Origin: Phaeodactylibacter sp.
GTDB lineage: Bacteria; Bacteroidota; Bacteroidia; Chitinophagales; Saprospiraceae
Assembly (NCBI GenBank): GCA_024103175.1
Contig: JAGFJE010000494.1
Coordinates: 1 to 33,531, forward strand
Reading direction: 5' to 3'
DNA: 33,531 nt
Positions 23,561 through 31,442 of this stretch are shown piece after piece (positions within the stretch are counted from its first letter, which is position 1; every line of letters begins with the position of its first letter). The notes beneath the pieces were generated by a model, which saw nothing but the letters and a program-made list of their open reading frames with translations, searched no databases and had not been told where the DNA came from. Both the position numbers and the translations under genes were made by a program.

Positions 23561-25951
23561 TTATTCATACCGCAGCGCCTCCACCGGATTGCCCAGGGCC
23601 GCCCGCAGCGACTGGAACAGCACCGCCACGCTGGCCACTGCCAGCGTCAGCAAGCCAGCCAGGATGAAGGCTCCGGGGGACAGGCGAATGGCGTAGGCGT
23701 ACTGCTCCAGCCAGGAACGCAACAGGTACCAGGACAGGGCGCTGCCCACCAGAAACCCCACCAGGGCCAGATAGAACAGGCGCCGGTGCAGAAGCATCAG
23801 AATATTGCCCACCGAGGCGCCCAGCACCTTGCGGATGCCGATCTCCTTGACGCGCCGGGCCACCGTGAAGGCCGCCAGGCCGTACAGGCCCAGGCAGGCG
23901 ATGAAGATGGCCAGCAGGGAGAAGAGCCCCAGCACCTTTACCATCCTTTGTTCCGCCAGGTAGTCTTTGGCAAAGTGTTCGTCGAGGAAGTAATAGTCGA
24001 AGGGGAAGCGAGATTCATAGTTTTTCCAGAGTCGCTCCAGGGCAGGCAGCAACCCCGACAGTTGTTCGCGGGCGAAACGGACGGAAATATGGTTCTTCCG
24101 GCCGTCCAGGTACATCACCAGCGGCCCGATGGGTTGCTGGAAGGTGTCGAAGTGGAAATCCTTCACCACCCCGACGACGGGATAAGCCTGGCCTTCGGCG
24201 GAAAACTTTATCGTCTTGCCCAGGGGCTCTTCCCAGCCCATCTGCCGCACCATCTGCTCGTTGACCACCAATGCCCCGATGGAAGTGTCGGTGGGGAATT
24301 GCGTTGACAGGAAGCGGCCGGCGGCCAGCTCGATGCCGAAGGTCTCCAGGAAATTTTCTTCCACCCGGTAGGACTGCGCCGGCACTTCTTTGCCGTTGCT
24401 GCCCTCCGGCAGGACCGTAGTGCCGAAGGTACCCGACCGGATGGCCGCCTGGCAGATGGAAACGGACTCCACGCCCGGCAACTGCTCCAGCTCGGAGCGG
24501 AACAGATCGCTCTTGCGTTCAATACCCGGCGGCGTGGCCATCACCAGCACCTGTTCTTTGTCGAACCCCAGGTCTTTGGACAGCATAAAGTCAAATTGCT
24601 GGTTGAGGACGATGGCGCCGGCAATCAACCCGACACTCAGGGATAGCTGAAGAGCGGTAAGTACCGTTCGCGGGCCGGCGCTTCCCCGGGCCTCGGCCTT
24701 ACCGCTTTTCAATACCTCTATGGGGCGAAAACCGGACAGCACAGCAGCCGGGAAGGCTCCCGCCAGCAGGCTCACCAAAAGCACCATCAATCCCAGAGCG
24801 CCCAGGCTCCCCCCGTCGGCCAGGAGCCCTCCCGGAATGTCGCGCCCGAAAAGGGCATTGAAGCGAGGCAGCAGGGAATGGGAAAGGGCAACGGAAAGAA
24901 CCGCCGCCAGGCTGACGAAAATGAAGGTTTCCGTCAGAAACTGGAAAGCGAGCGCCCGGCGGCCGGCGCCCAGCACCTTTTTCACCCCGATCTCCCGGCT
25001 CCGCTCCACCGACTTGGCGGTGCTGATGTTAATGTAATTGAAGCAGGCAACCAACAGGACAAGAAGGGCGATGATGGAAAAGGTGCGCAGAAAAACGGCG
25101 CTGCCGTATTTATTTCCGCGCAGGTAACGGATGTTATCGGAATGCAGGTATATCTCAGAAAGAGGCTGAAGAAAGAAGTCATACCTGTCGGTGCGATTTT
25201 CCATGTACCGCTCAACGAAGGCGGGAAACTTGGCTTCCAGGCCGCTTTCCTGCCCGGCATCACCCAACAGCAGATACGTGTACACCGTCTGCCCCAGCCA
25301 GTTGTTCATGAAGCCGAAATCGTGGTAACCGGAGCCCGGTTCGGTAGAACTCCAGGATGCCAGGGCCTCGAACTGAAGGTGGGACTGCCGGGGCGGCTCG
25401 GCAATAATACCGGCCACGTTATACACCTGGCCATTCAGCCCCTGCACCGCCTTGCCAATCGGGTCTTCTTCACCGAATAAAGCGGCGGCCAGCTTCGGCG
25501 TGAGCAGCAACTGGCCCGGGGCCGCCAGAGCGGAGGCATCGCCCCGGATCACCTCAAAATCGAAAAGTTGTAAAAAATTGGCGTCGGCAAAAACAAAGCT
25601 TTCCGTTTTCAATGACCGATCCTCGTAGGCCAGCAATACCTCATCGAACCAGGGCGCAAGGTGGGTGGCAGCTTCTACCTCCGGATAGTCCTGCACCATC
25701 GTGGGCGCCATCAGGCCGGGCGTCTCCGCAACCAGAAAACGCTCCCCGCTGTCTTCCTTCACCCATTTGTTGACCCGGAAGATCCGGCCTCCTTTTTCGT
25801 GAAAGGAATCGTACCGGGATTCATCCCGAATGAAGGTAAAGGCCAGCAGCACGGCGGCCAGCCCGATCACCAGCCCGCTCAGGTTGATCAGTGTGTACCC
25901 CCACTCACGGGTGAACAGGCGGCGGATGATGGTAAGGTAGTGGTGTAGCAT
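23561..25951 (-). CDS. FtsX/MacB-type ABC transporter permease (paralog 3)
   Basis: A 796-residue permease with first helix at about 20-42 (LSGLVIGLAAVLLAFTFI), periplasmic core (QPLSEIYLHS in place of the LTDIHLHS of its relatives), FtsX block with SREIGVKKVLGAGRRALAFQFL, second periplasmic domain, then KEIGIRKVLGASVGNILMLLHRR and the closing NPVEALRYE. The start MLHHYLTIIRRLF fits the family. It is the middle gene of the three-permease run; an ATP-binding partner is not in the window. Confidence 0.93.
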   Translation of the reverse strand: MLHHYLTIIRRLFTREWGYTLINLSGLVIGLAAVLLAFTFIRDESRYDSFHEKGGRIFRVNKWVKEDSGERFLVAETPGLMAPTMVQDYPEVEAATHLAPWFDEVLLAYEDRSLKTESFVFADANFLQLFDFEVIRGDASALAAPGQLLLTPKLAAALFGEEDPIGKAVQGLNGQVYNVAGIIAEPPRQSHLQFEALASWSSTEPGSGYHDFGFMNNWLGQTVYTYLLLGDAGQESGLEAKFPAFVERYMENRTDRYDFFLQPLSEIYLHSDNIRYLRGNKYGSAVFLRTFSIIALLVLLVACFNYINISTAKSVERSREIGVKKVLGAGRRALAFQFLTETFIFVSLAAVLSVALSHSLLPRFNALFGRDIPGGLLADGGSLGALGLMVLLVSLLAGAFPAAVLSGFRPIEVLKSGKAEARGSAGPRTVLTALQLSLSVGLIAGAIVLNQQFDFMLSKDLGFDKEQVLVMATPPGIERKSDLFRSELEQLPGVESVSICQAAIRSGTFGTTVLPEGSNGKEVPAQSYRVEENFLETFGIELAAGRFLSTQFPTDTSIGALVVNEQMVRQMGWEEPLGKTIKFSAEGQAYPVVGVVKDFHFDTFQQPIGPLVMYLDGRKNHISVRFAREQLSGLLPALERLWKNYESRFPFDYYFLDEHFAKDYLAEQRMVKVLGLFSLLAIFIACLGLYGLAAFTVARRVKEIGIRKVLGASVGNILMLLHRRLFYLALVGFLVGSALSWYLLRSWLEQYAYAIRLSPGAFILAGLLTLAVASVAVLFQSLRAALGNPVEALRYE

Positions 25952-25956
25952 TGGGT

Positions 25957-26055
25957 GATTGTTATATTGCTTGATTGTTATATTGCTTGAGGGGGCAGAA
26001 CAGTCGCCAAGGGCCAGCTCCTCTTTTATACCCTTACACCTTTACACTTTTAAAC
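25957..26055. repeat. Mixed repeat element: 16-bp x2 and GTGTAAA-type right arm
   Basis: Two perfect tandem copies of a 16-bp unit beginning GATTGTTATATTG (25957-25972 and 25973-25988), then a core, then a right arm of the GTGTAAA family (26028-26053). Unlike the other elements the two sides are not complementary, as if the left arm had been replaced. Confidence 0.6.
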
Positions 26056-26060
26056 ATTCA

Positions 26061-28484
26061 TCATTCATACCTCAGCGATTCCACCGGATTCCTCACTGCC
26101 GCCCTTACCGCCTGCCAGCTCACCGTCACGGCCGCGATGGCTAGGGCCAGGGCCACCGGCGCCAGGAAGAACCACCAGCCCAGGCTGATGCCATAGGCGT
26201 AATTGTCCAGCCATTTGTCGAGGAAATAGTAGGCTGCCGGCAGGGCCAGCAACGAAGCGGCCAGCACCAGGCGAACATATTCCCTGGAAAGGAGCAACAA
26301 TACCTGGGAAACGCTGGCGCCCAGCACTTTCCGGATACCGATCTCCTTCGTCCTGCGGGATACGCTGAACGACGACAGGCCGAACAGCCCCAGGCAGGCC
26401 ACCAGGATGGCCAGCAGCGTGAACAGGCCGAAAGCGTAGCCAAAACGCAGGTCGGCCTGGTACTGCGCCTCGTAGAAATCGTCCAGGAAATACGCCTTCA
26501 CCGGCGATTCCGGAAATTGGGCTTTCCACTGGTTCTCGGCAAAGCGCACGAGTTCCTGCGGATCTGATACCTCCGCTTTTAAAGAGTAATAGGAAAAGCC
26601 ATACGGCTGATACCAGTAGCAGATCGGTTTAAAGTCAAATTGCAGGGACTCCTGATGGTAATCTTCGATGACGCCCACTACCTTGCCCAGGCTCTGGCCG
26701 TTGGCGGCCAGGATCTCTTCTCCGATGGCGGCCTGCGGGCTGTCAAAACCGAATACCTGCACGGCGGTTTCATTGAGTACGGTAGCCTGCCGGTCGGTTT
26801 CAAAAGGTTCGTCGAACTCCCGCCCGGTGGCCAGATCAGCGCCATACTGACGGAAAAACTGCCGGTCGACCAGGAAAGTACGGAACCGCTTGAAGCCGCT
26901 GTGGGGCGAATTGGCCCAGCGCAGGCCCCAGGAGTTTCCGACCTCCTTGCCGGGTATGTCGCCGGAAGCCGCTACGCTGCGAATGTCCGGATGGCGCAGC
27001 AATTCCTCTTTAAAGGTGCGGATGCGATCAGTATAAGTACTGTCTTTATAAGTCATGTCCTGCAGCACCAAAGTCTGTTCGATATCAATGCCCAGGTCCT
27101 TCTGGCGCATGTAGTTGATCTGCCGGTAAATGGCCAGGGAGCCGGCGATAAGGGCAATGGTGGCCATGAATTGCAGCACGACCAGCCCTTTGCGCAAATT
27201 GCCGCCCGAGCCGACTGCGGCCGGCTGGTTGCTTTTCAGCACTTTCACCGGGCGGTGGGCGGAAAGGATGAAGGCCGGATACATTCCCGCCAGGAGGGCG
27301 CCGCCCGCGAAGAGCGCCGCCACAAAGCCCCAGAACCAGGGCTCCTGCAACAGGAAGAAGCCCATATCTTTTCCTACCAGCCGCCCGAAGACGGGCATCA
27401 GGCTGTTCGCAGCCAGCAGGGCCAGCCCCAGCGCCACGAAATTGACCAGCGCCGATTCCAGCAGGAACTGCCGCACCAGTTGCCCCCGCCGGGCGCCGGC
27501 TACTTTCCGGACGCCTACCTCCCGCGCCCGGTCCAGCGAACGGGCCGTAGACAGGTTGATGTAGTTGAACCAGGCGATAACAATGATAAACAGGGCAATG
27601 GCCATCATAGCGTACACATAGCGGGCATTGCCCGTCGGCTTGAATTCGTAGGCCAGTTTGGAGTGCAAATGAATATCTTCCAGCGGCTGCGGAAAAAACC
27701 GGATCTTAAAATTGCCGTCTTCCATTTGCTGGCCCATGTGCCGTTCGGTGAAGGCAGGCAGCTGCTCTTCAAGGGATGCTACGTCAGCGCCTGGGCGAAG
27801 CATCACGTAGGTGTAAAAATCCGACCAGCCCCAGTTGTTTTCGGCATCACCGCCCCGGGCGGCGATCAGGCCGATATAGGTCACGTAGGAAAAGGCAAAG
27901 TCGAAATCCAGGTGGGAGTTTTCGGGGATGTCTTCAAATACAGCGGCTATTTCAACCGGCGTGCCGCCGGTTCCCACCTCGATGGTTTCGCCGATGGGGT
28001 TTTCGGCGCCAAAATATTTTTTTGCCGTTGATTCCGATAGGGCGCCTTTGTTGGGTTCGCTGAGGGCGGCCTGTATATCCCCGCGGCTCACTCCAAAGGA
28101 GAAAATATCGAAAAGGGAAGAATCGGCGTAAATGATGCCCTGCTCTCCGTAGCGTTGATCTTTATAGGCCACCACTCCGCCCGTCCTCCTGATGCGGGCT
28201 GCTTTTTCCACCTCGGGAAATTCCCGCAACAGGTGCGGCCCCACCGCCGGAAAGGTGAAGGCAAAGTCCTGTTTGGCCTCTCCCGGCTCGTACTTTTCCA
28301 TCGCGATCCGGTAGATGCGCTCTTTATTTTCGTGAAACCGGTCGTAGCTCCGCTCCCAGGCCACGTACTGCAGGATGAGCAGGCAGGCAACCATGCCAAT
28401 GGCCAGGCCAAGAATGTTGACAGCCGAGAAGAGCTTGTTCTTGAACAGGTTTCGGAATGCGATCTTGAGGTAGTTCTGTAGCAT
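26061..28484 (-). CDS. FtsX/MacB-type ABC transporter permease (paralog 4)
   Basis: An 807-residue permease with first helix at about 20-41 (ILGLAIGMVACLLILQYV), QPLEDIHLHSKL in the periplasmic core, AREVGVRKVAGARRGQLVRQFL in the first FtsX block, and KEIGIRKVLGASVSQVLLLLSREYVRL in the second, ending NPVESLRYE. It is the first gene of the three-permease run and follows the S41 peptidase gene on the same strand across a 143-bp word-repeat gap, so the peptidase and permeases could form one transcription unit. Confidence 0.93.
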   Translation of the reverse strand: MLQNYLKIAFRNLFKNKLFSAVNILGLAIGMVACLLILQYVAWERSYDRFHENKERIYRIAMEKYEPGEAKQDFAFTFPAVGPHLLREFPEVEKAARIRRTGGVVAYKDQRYGEQGIIYADSSLFDIFSFGVSRGDIQAALSEPNKGALSESTAKKYFGAENPIGETIEVGTGGTPVEIAAVFEDIPENSHLDFDFAFSYVTYIGLIAARGGDAENNWGWSDFYTYVMLRPGADVASLEEQLPAFTERHMGQQMEDGNFKIRFFPQPLEDIHLHSKLAYEFKPTGNARYVYAMMAIALFIIVIAWFNYINLSTARSLDRAREVGVRKVAGARRGQLVRQFLLESALVNFVALGLALLAANSLMPVFGRLVGKDMGFFLLQEPWFWGFVAALFAGGALLAGMYPAFILSAHRPVKVLKSNQPAAVGSGGNLRKGLVVLQFMATIALIAGSLAIYRQINYMRQKDLGIDIEQTLVLQDMTYKDSTYTDRIRTFKEELLRHPDIRSVAASGDIPGKEVGNSWGLRWANSPHSGFKRFRTFLVDRQFFRQYGADLATGREFDEPFETDRQATVLNETAVQVFGFDSPQAAIGEEILAANGQSLGKVVGVIEDYHQESLQFDFKPICYWYQPYGFSYYSLKAEVSDPQELVRFAENQWKAQFPESPVKAYFLDDFYEAQYQADLRFGYAFGLFTLLAILVACLGLFGLSSFSVSRRTKEIGIRKVLGASVSQVLLLLSREYVRLVLAASLLALPAAYYFLDKWLDNYAYGISLGWWFFLAPVALALAIAAVTVSWQAVRAAVRNPVESLRYE

Positions 28485-28496
28485 GGCTCTTTTTTT

Positions 28497-28627
28497 TGTG
28501 TAAATGTGTAAGGGTGGAAATGTGTAAATGGAGGCCCGCCCCCGGAGCCTAACAGTTCCCTTATCCCTGAAGCACTGCCCGCTGCAAGCCCACCTTTACA
28601 CTTTTACACATTTACACGCTTACACTT
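28497..28627. repeat. Word-repeat hairpin element (GTGTAAAT type)
   Basis: Left arm of GTGTAAAT/GGTGGAAAT words, a roughly 60-bp GC-rich core, and a complementary right arm that runs right up to the S41 peptidase stop codon. GTGTAAATGTGTAA at 28498-28511 pairs perfectly over 14 bp with 28604-28617. Confidence 0.65.
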
Positions 28628-30007
28628 CTAAAATTTCCCCCTCAGAAACTCCACCGCCTTCTCCAGCGCCCGGTCCTGGTCCTGAATAAAATCCTCCACG
28701 GTGGGGTTCACTTCTATTTTCGGGGCGATGCCGTAGCCCACGAACTCCCGCCCGTCCGGGAAGACATCCTTTTTGGTGCAGACGCGGGCCGTGCCGCCGC
28801 CGGGCAGATCGAACATCAGAGGCTGGCCGGTGCTGCCAAAGGTTTTGCGGCCCATGCGGGTAATGTGCGGTTGTTTGTCGAGGTACACCAAAAAGTCCTC
28901 GGCGGCGGAAGCGGTATTGTGGCCGGTGAGGATGACGGTGGGCACGGTGATCTTCGGGCCCTCTACGTCGTTGGTATCGGGTTCGTACTCGAATTCGTAC
29001 CAGACTTCACCGTTGTAGTAGTCCAGCGACTTTTTCGCCCATTCGTTGCCCACAGTGTCTATGTTGGCGTCGGCCACCCAGCTCCCCCAGGCCTTGTAGG
29101 CAGCGCGGTGTTCGCGGGTCTTGCTTCTGGAGCCGTAGAGCAGTTTGTCTTCGGTGAGGTATTTGGCGATCTCCCGGCCGATGTCGGTGTTGCCGCCGCC
29201 GTTGTTGCGAATGTCGATCACCAGTGCTTTGGCCTTAAGCAGTTCGGGCACCTTCTCAATAAAAAGGGTGTCTATCTTGGGGTCGCCGAAGGAATTGAGC
29301 GCCACATAGGCGATGCCCTCCTCCATCCATTTGAACTCCAGCAACTCCCATTCCGGGAAGGGCGGGTGGATGTCCTCCTTATTCAGCGCCCGGGTGAGGC
29401 GGAAATCCCTCTCCTCCCCTTCCGGTGTGCGGATGCGGATGTCGATGCTTTCCCCGGCAAAGCCCTTCAGCAGGCTCCGGATGCCGTTATCCCAGAGGAT
29501 GTAGCCGGTGGAAGAGGAAATGTAGGGAATGACTGCTTTCTCCAGATATTCCCGGGTAGGCATGCCATTCACCCGTATGACTTCACTGCCCACCGGTATC
29601 TCTTCTTTTTTCGGTTCATTGATGTGGGTGACGATGGCCTTGCCGTTGATGTTCTCCAGGAACAGGCGGTAATCGCCAAAGCTGGTTTGGTAAAGCAGGG
29701 AGTCGATCCCCCGGGGCATATAGACATTGGTATGGCCGTCCTGCAGCAGAGCGCAGAAGCGCTGCAGGGTTCGGTAGTAGTCGTAATCGCTCTCCGTAGC
29801 CAGCACTTTTGGGATGTAGGCCTGATAGGCGCTGTCCCAGTTCAGTTGCGGCACCTGGCCGAAGAAGGCGAAGTTGTAGTTCACTTCCTGCCAGAAACGG
29901 GACAGGCCGTAGAGCTTTTCTTCCGGCGTTAGGGTGTGCTCCCGCTGGGCGGGGGAAGCGGTAGCCAGAAAGAAAGAGAGTAATAGGAAGATGATTGTTC
30001 GGTGCAT
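28628..30007 (-). CDS. Secreted S41-family (C-terminal processing-like) peptidase
   Basis: A 459-residue exported serine peptidase. The N-terminus is a clear signal peptide (IIFLLLSFFLATASPAQ). A PDZ-like stretch (VGSEVIRVNGMPTREYL, about 145-165) precedes the tail-specific peptidase domain: GIAYVALNSFGD, KALVIDIRNNGGGNTD, then the catalytic serine motif GHNTASAAEDFL and GRKTFGSTGQPL. S41 enzymes of this type act in the periplasm or outside the cell; the substrate is unknown. Its start codon is only 8 bp from an array of twelve 7-bp repeats, and a second AT-rich array lies beyond that, so its promoter or leader is unusually repeat-rich. It may be co-transcribed with the permeases downstream. 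Confidence 0.92.
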   Translation of the reverse strand: MHRTIIFLLLSFFLATASPAQREHTLTPEEKLYGLSRFWQEVNYNFAFFGQVPQLNWDSAYQAYIPKVLATESDYDYYRTLQRFCALLQDGHTNVYMPRGIDSLLYQTSFGDYRLFLENINGKAIVTHINEPKKEEIPVGSEVIRVNGMPTREYLEKAVIPYISSSTGYILWDNGIRSLLKGFAGESIDIRIRTPEGEERDFRLTRALNKEDIHPPFPEWELLEFKWMEEGIAYVALNSFGDPKIDTLFIEKVPELLKAKALVIDIRNNGGGNTDIGREIAKYLTEDKLLYGSRSKTREHRAAYKAWGSWVADANIDTVGNEWAKKSLDYYNGEVWYEFEYEPDTNDVEGPKITVPTVILTGHNTASAAEDFLVYLDKQPHITRMGRKTFGSTGQPLMFDLPGGGTARVCTKKDVFPDGREFVGYGIAPKIEVNPTVEDFIQDQDRALEKAVEFLRGKF

Positions 30008-30015
30008 AGAGGGTG

Positions 30016-30099
30016 TTGTTGGTTGTTGGTTGTTGGTTGTTGGTTGTTGGTTGTTGGTTGTTGGTTGTTGGTTGTTGGTTGTTGGTTGTTGGTTGTTGG
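30016..30099. repeat. Heptamer array TTGTTGG x12 upstream of the S41 peptidase
   Basis: Twelve perfect tandem copies of TTGTTGG (84 bp; CCAACAA on the peptidase coding strand), ending 8 bp before the peptidase start codon. The region translates as LLVVGCW repeats but that is only a by-product. Scattered CCAACAA-like words near 30348-30377 could be a remote complementary arm. Confidence 0.85.
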
Positions 30100-30101
30100 A
30101 A

Positions 30102-30229
30102 GATCGTTATTTTTATAATCGTTATAAAAGTAATCATTCATAATATAACGATTATTTTTGTAATCATTACTCTTGTAATCGTTATTTTTATAATCGTTAC
30201 AAAAATAATGATTATATTTAGAACGATCT
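30102..30229. repeat. 15-bp-period octamer array (nine copies)
   Basis: Octamers related to AATCGTTA begin at 30102, 30117, 30132, 30147, 30162, 30177, 30192, 30207 and 30222: nine copies at an exact 15-bp step, with 7-bp AT-rich spacers. Some copies read as AACGATTA or AATGATTA, so the region is also an imperfect long inverted repeat. It shares 24 identical bases with the array at 20976-21057. Confidence 0.8.
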
Positions 30230-30562
30230 TAGCTGCGTTTGGCGGGGCGCCCGCTCGTGTTACCCACCTCCCCAACCATTGACATGGAAAAACACCCCTC
30301 TTCCAGGGTTTATCTTTTTCTTCCAAAAGCCATGCCAACGAACCTAATCAACTAATAACCAACAACTTAATCAACAAGCCTAGGCCTTTCGGCCGGCTAT
30401 CCTGTGCGCTGGTGCACAGTGGAGTGTTCGTTTTTGGACAGTCTCTGTCTTTGAACCCAACCTTGCAGAGCCACGAAATGAGATTCCCACCGTTGGCCTT
30501 GCCCCTTCCTCAAGGAATACGCTGAAGTTTACCGGCAGACGTAACTTTTAAAGCGAATTGCC
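30230..30562. other. Structured intergenic region
   Basis: No gene is supported. Three consecutive hairpins are visible: AGCC-TA-GGCC-TTTC-GGCC-GGCT at 30377-30398, CTGTGC/GCACAG at 30402-30407 with 30414-30419, and GACAG/CTGTC at 30437-30441 with 30445-30449. This could be a transcribed structured RNA or the relic of a mobile element end. Confidence 0.35.
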
Positions 30563-30874
30563 GTGGTTTTCCATAAGCTGCAACCGGCCTATTATCTGAC
30601 CTTGTTGGAGGGTTATAAGAAATTGGACGAAGATAATTACGATGGAAATTTTGGAGCGTTAATCGGCATATTGGAGAACGCGATAAAGACGCAAGACGGT
30701 ATTTCCGCCTATGATTCAAACTTTTTACTTGGGCTTATTCACTTTCTGAATAACAATCCAACCTCAAACTGGGATAAGAAGAAAGAAGAAATGATGTCAA
30801 CCATCAAATCTAATGACTACGCCGAATCTGATAAAATGAACCTGATAGTGTTCTATCTGGAATGGGATAGGTAA
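30563..30874 (+). CDS. Hypothetical protein, possibly a fragment
   Basis: A 103-residue frame starting at a GTG; the frame is open back to 30545 but contains no ATG. It looks soluble and mostly helical (YYLTLLEGYKKLDEDNYD; IGILENAIKTQDG; NFLLGLIHFLNNNP). I do not recognise a family. It lies next to an XRE-regulator remnant and a toxin-antitoxin pair in an AT-richer stretch, so it may be the leftover of a mobile or defence-type gene. Confidence 0.4.
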   Translation: MVFHKLQPAYYLTLLEGYKKLDEDNYDGNFGALIGILENAIKTQDGISAYDSNFLLGLIHFLNNNPTSNWDKKKEEMMSTIKSNDYAESDKMNLIVFYLEWDR

Positions 30875-30899
30875 AGCGTGGGCATCTGAAAGCCAGAAT

Positions 30900-31067
30900 A
30901 TGGCGCAGCGCGGCCTGGCCGACAAAATGGGAAAACAGGAATCCGAGATCAGCAAATGGCTGGCGCCGGGCCATAATTTCACCCTGAAAACACTGGCCAG
31001 GCTGGAGGTGGCGCTGGGTGAGCCGGTCATATCGGCCTTTAATGATAGCTGGGCCGATCGCCTTTAA
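30900..31067 (+). pseudogene. XRE-family helix-turn-helix regulator, N-terminally truncated
   Basis: A 55-residue frame. The segment RGLADKMGKQESEISKWL followed by HNFTLKTLARLEVALGEP is the recognition region of XRE/HigA-type antitoxins, but the N-terminal helices normally present in front are missing: the same frame is open upstream only to 30849 and does not supply them. It is best read as a degraded or truncated regulator. It ends 63 bp before the antitoxin of the PIN module. Confidence 0.7.
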
Positions 31068-31076
31068 AGAAAAAAT

Positions 31077-31108
31077 ATTGTTATAAAACCAAAAGTTTTG
31101 TAGTTTAG
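31077..31108 (+). promoter_or_regulatory. Toxin-antitoxin promoter with internal palindrome
   Basis: ATTG (31077-31080), a 20-bp spacer and TAGTTTAG (31101-31108) match the Bacteroidota TTTG-N20-TAnnTTTG promoter with one mismatch in each box. The spacer contains the palindrome CAAAAGTTTTG (31090-31100), a natural site for autorepression by the antitoxin. The start codon follows 22 bp later. Confidence 0.5.
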
Positions 31109-31130
31109 TTATCCAACAAAACCTAAGAAT

Positions 31131-31436
31131 ATGAACACAGCCAAAGATATAAGGTCTGATATACTGGAAATCCTGATAAAGGTCGAAGATGTCAGAACAT
31201 TGGAGTCAATCCGTTATGAATTGGAAAAGATCTACCAAAAGAGTGTTGGCCAAGCAGAGGATAAGAGAATACCCGCATTTATGAAAGGGGTGAAACCGAT
31301 CAGAGAGAACGTGACCTTAGAACAAATTAAAGCTGAACAAAATTATAAGCCGGTAACCTATAAGGAATTCAGGAAAGTAGCCGATCAAATGGAATGGGAA
31401 GAATCCCTGGAGGAATTACTAGAGGCCATTAAATAA
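31131..31436 (+). CDS. Antitoxin of a PIN-domain toxin-antitoxin module
   Basis: A 101-residue protein with a helical N-terminal half (DILEILIKVEDVRTLESIRYELEKIYQ), presumably for dimerisation, and a C-terminal half (IRENVTLEQIKAEQNYKPVTYKEFRKVADQMEWEESLEELL) that fits a toxin-wrapping segment. No standard VapB domain is evident, so the call rests mainly on its position: its stop is 6 bp before the PIN gene and it has its own palindromic promoter. Confidence 0.75.
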   Translation: MNTAKDIRSDILEILIKVEDVRTLESIRYELEKIYQKSVGQAEDKRIPAFMKGVKPIRENVTLEQIKAEQNYKPVTYKEFRKVADQMEWEESLEELLEAIK

Positions 31437-31442
31437 CTCTCT

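Noticed and set aside
30101..30229. Possible MITE, because AGATCGTT at the left is matched by AACGATCT at the right
   Set aside because: The matching ends are simply the first and last units of the 15-bp array, and I saw no target-site duplication.
30013..30282. Plus-strand frame with LLVVGCW repeats followed by an Ile-rich stretch
   Set aside because: It is the translation of the TTGTTGG array and the AT-rich 15-bp array; no family or start signal supports it.
30849..30899. Upstream extension of the XRE regulator frame
   Set aside because: The extra 17 codons lack the usual N-terminal helices and a start codon, so they do not restore a full protein.
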